Part shown: positions 6,391 through 7,566 of the stretch, piece by piece
Numbering within the stretch: the first letter of the stretch is position 1
Layout of the letters: every line of letters begins with the position of its first letter
NCBI GenBank assembly: GCA_019421385.1
Contig: JAHZFK010000005.1
Location: 94,594 to 102,159 of the forward strand
Origin: Clostridiales bacterium
Lineage (GTDB): Bacteria; Bacillota; Clostridia; Oscillospirales; Butyricicoccaceae
Direction: 5' to 3'
Length of the DNA: 7,566 nt
Position numbers and translations under genes: made by a program
Notes under the pieces: model-generated
What the model was told of the DNA's origin: nothing
The model's input: the letters and a program-made list of their open reading frames with translations, nothing else
Databases searched by the model: none

Positions 6391-7251
6391 TCAAGCATCA
6401 AAGGTTTCACTCAGCAGAAGGTTTCTATGCCGGATCATTTCGAGCGAGGATTGGACACGCTGTTCCTGACAATGCGACAGCAGCATGGAGAAAAAGATAT
6501 CAAACACATAGTTGCCCGCGGCAAAGGAAGTAATGACATCCAGACTGAGGATAGAGTCGCGGTTGGGAATTTCCACAACCTCATGGCACCAAGGACGTAT
6601 TTTCTGGTTATGCGGCCCCAAAATGCCGACCACATGGTTATGAGTAGCTGTGCGCAGGTATTCTGCCATGGTTTCCACCGAGCGATTGGCGCCCGTAAAG
6701 CTGATGACAAACGCCACGGTCTTTTTGTGCTTTCGCGCGGCCAGATAATGTCCGTTGATGCTCTCGTAAGCAGAACTTTCCACGCCAAGCGTTGCAAATT
6801 TGAACGCAGCCGCCTGCGCCAACGTATAGCTGATCCCAGTTCCATAGATATCAACGCACTCCGCTTCCTGTAAAAAGCGGTCGATGCGCAGCATATCCCC
6901 TTTATTGAGCGTGAGCCGCGTATTGGTAACGGCTTTATCATAAAGCCCCGGAATGGTGTGAATGATATCCGAATAGGAACTGTTGGGCGTGATCGGTTCA
7001 TTCGCCAGGATTTGTCCGATGCGCTCACTCTGATTGACTTCCGCAATCAATTTCAGTTTAAACTCATGATATCCGGAAAGCCCCAGCTTCTGACTCAGCC
7101 GAACCACGGTTGCCTTACTGGTCAGCGACGATTTTGCAAGCTCACCCGCCGACATATCCGGGATTTGTTCCATATGCGTCAGAATGTAATTTGCAATATC
7201 CTTTTCGTGACTGGTGAAATTCTTCATCTCTTTCAGCTGCACCAACAACAC
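6391..7251 (-). CDS. RpiR/MurR-family transcriptional regulator (HTH plus SIS domain)
   Basis: From the GTG at 7249-7251 this is a 286-residue protein, the normal family length. Residues 1-77 form the HTH_6 DNA-binding domain (KNFTSHEKDIANYIL, then MSAGELAKSSLTSKATVVRL, then KLGLSGYHEFK). Residues 125-250 form a sugar-isomerase (SIS) domain, with IYGTGISYTLAQ (136-147) and the phosphosugar-loop segment ISFTGANRSV (183-192). The SIS domain usually binds a phosphosugar, which here could be the 6-phospho-beta-glucoside or its product. I chose the GTG because GGGGTG (7258-7263) lies 6 bases before it and the family N-terminus (LLVQLKEM) begins there. The frame is open further to an ATG at 7309-7311, but that ATG and the region after it overlap the promoter. 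The gene directly precedes the PTS operon on the same strand and probably regulates it. Confidence 0.9.
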   Translation of the reverse strand: MLLVQLKEMKNFTSHEKDIANYILTHMEQIPDMSAGELAKSSLTSKATVVRLSQKLGLSGYHEFKLKLIAEVNQSERIGQILANEPITPNSSYSDIIHTIPGLYDKAVTNTRLTLNKGDMLRIDRFLQEAECVDIYGTGISYTLAQAAAFKFATLGVESSAYESINGHYLAARKHKKTVAFVISFTGANRSVETMAEYLRTATHNHVVGILGPHNQKIRPWCHEVVEIPNRDSILSLDVITSFAAGNYVFDIFFSMLLSHCQEQRVQSSLEMIRHRNLLLSETFDA

Positions 7252-7257
7252 GATTTT

Positions 7258-7263
7258 CACCCC
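7258..7263 (-). promoter_or_regulatory. Ribosome binding site fixing the rpiR start
   Basis: GGGGTG on the minus strand, six bases before the GTG codon. It supports a non-ATG start 20 codons inside the longest open frame. Confidence 0.6.
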
Positions 7264-7288
7264 ACTTTCCCGCGTTATGCCTGCCAAA

Positions 7289-7317
7289 ATTATAGCATAG
7301 GCTGCAATCATTTACAA
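7289..7317 (-). promoter_or_regulatory. Strong sigma-A promoter of rpiR
   Basis: On the minus strand TTGTAA (7312-7317) and a consensus TATAAT (7289-7294) are 17 bases apart, with an extended -10 TG (TGCTATAAT). The start of transcription should fall near 7282, about 30 nt before the GTG start codon. Confidence 0.85.
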
Positions 7318-7325
7318 TTCCAGGC

Positions 7326-7346
7326 AGGATATTTGCCGGATATCCT
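7326..7346. promoter_or_regulatory. Inverted repeat upstream of the rpiR promoter
   Basis: AGGATAT (7326-7332) and ATATCCT (7340-7346) are perfect inverted 7-mers with a 7-base spacer. The right arm also contains the palindrome GGATATCC. The repeat lies just upstream of the -35 box, a position suited to an activator or an autoregulatory site, but the binding protein is unknown. Confidence 0.4.
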
Positions 7347-7381
7347 ATCGCAAGTACCTCAAATAATCAACTACCACATGG

Positions 7382-7424
7382 AAAAATCCGCAGGCAGAGT
7401 CCGCATCACCGAACTCTGCCTGCG
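7382..7424 (-). terminator. Intrinsic terminator of the ABC permease gene
   Basis: CGCAGGCAGAGT (7389-7400) and ACTCTGCCTGCG (7413-7424) form a perfect 12-bp GC-rich stem with a 12-base loop. On the minus strand it is followed by GATTTTTC. It lies about 30 bp after the stop codon at 7457-7459. Confidence 0.9.
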
Positions 7425-7456
7425 AAAAAGAAAAAAGAGAGAGAAGAGATGATCTG

Positions 7457-7566
7457 TTACTTGGTAGCCAGACGGCGAGCCTTAGCTTCCATGCGCTCGC
7501 GGGTAACGTCGAGCAGAACGGCGCCGATGATAACCAGGCCGAGAACCAGGTTCTGAACTGCCGAGG
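7457..7566 (-). CDS. Sugar ABC transporter permease, C-terminal end only
   Basis: Only the last 35 codons are in the window; the gene enters from the right edge. The end has a hydrophobic membrane segment (AVQNLVLGLVIIGAVLLDV) followed by a basic tail, TRERMEAKARRLATK. A final membrane helix of this kind, ending in a Val-Asp step and a short positively charged cytoplasmic tail, is typical of RbsC/MglC-like permeases for monosaccharides. The fragment is too short to name the sugar. The gene ends in its own strong terminator, so it is a separate transcription unit from rpiR. Codon use is strongly biased towards C-ending codons, as in a well-expressed gene. Confidence 0.6.
   Translation of the reverse strand, partial: SAVQNLVLGLVIIGAVLLDVTRERMEAKARRLATK

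Noticed and set aside
1..7566. CRISPR array, insertion sequence, tRNA or rRNA
   Set aside because: No spaced direct-repeat series, transposase-like protein, terminal inverted repeats or tRNA-like folds were noticed on either strand.

Overview
The window looks like chromosomal DNA from a low-to-moderate GC Gram-positive bacterium of the class Clostridia, probably a gut Oscillospiraceae/Ruminococcaceae-type organism. The grounds are strong AGGAGG-type ribosome binding sites, sigma-A-like promoters, a phasin-like gene paired with an ABC1/UbiB kinase gene, and a PTS/RpiR sugar cassette. This placement is an inference from gene content; no rRNA or other taxonomic marker is present.

Left region (1-1148), minus strand: a small phasin-family protein (423-791) is followed, after a stem-loop, by the 5' part of an ABC1/AarF/UbiB-type atypical kinase gene that leaves the window at position 1. 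The kinase reading frame is broken near position 238, inside the conserved LG(P)TFIKLGQ segment. About 360 bp of mostly featureless DNA precedes the phasin gene; it ends in the terminator of the next gene.

Middle region (1149-2822): a TetR-family regulator (minus) and a 314-residue protein (plus) are divergently transcribed from a 140-bp intergenic region. That region holds a good TetR promoter with a palindrome in its spacer. The 314-residue protein resembles, from memory, a family of Clostridia radical SAM proteins, but it lacks the CxxxCxxC cluster motif, the GGEP-like motif and the C-terminal extension. It may therefore be a radical-SAM-derived pseudoenzyme. Its stop codon sits in the loop of a 14-bp hairpin that also terminates the convergent operon.

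Right region (2790-7317), minus strand: a complete beta-glucoside uptake and hydrolysis cassette, in transcription order an RpiR/MurR-type regulator with its own promoter and terminator, a PTS EIIBCA permease, and a GH1 6-phospho-beta-glucosidase 16 bp behind it. The permease would import and phosphorylate an aryl- or di-beta-glucoside, and the glycosidase would split the 6-phosphate product into glucose-6-phosphate and aglycone or glucose. RpiR probably senses a sugar phosphate through its SIS domain. No BglG/LicT-type antiterminator gene or RAT element was seen. By eye this cassette is richer in G/C at third codon positions than the left half.

Far right (7457-7566): the last 35 codons of what is probably a sugar ABC transporter permease, with a strong intrinsic terminator. 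No tRNA, rRNA, CRISPR array, insertion sequence or attachment site was recognised.
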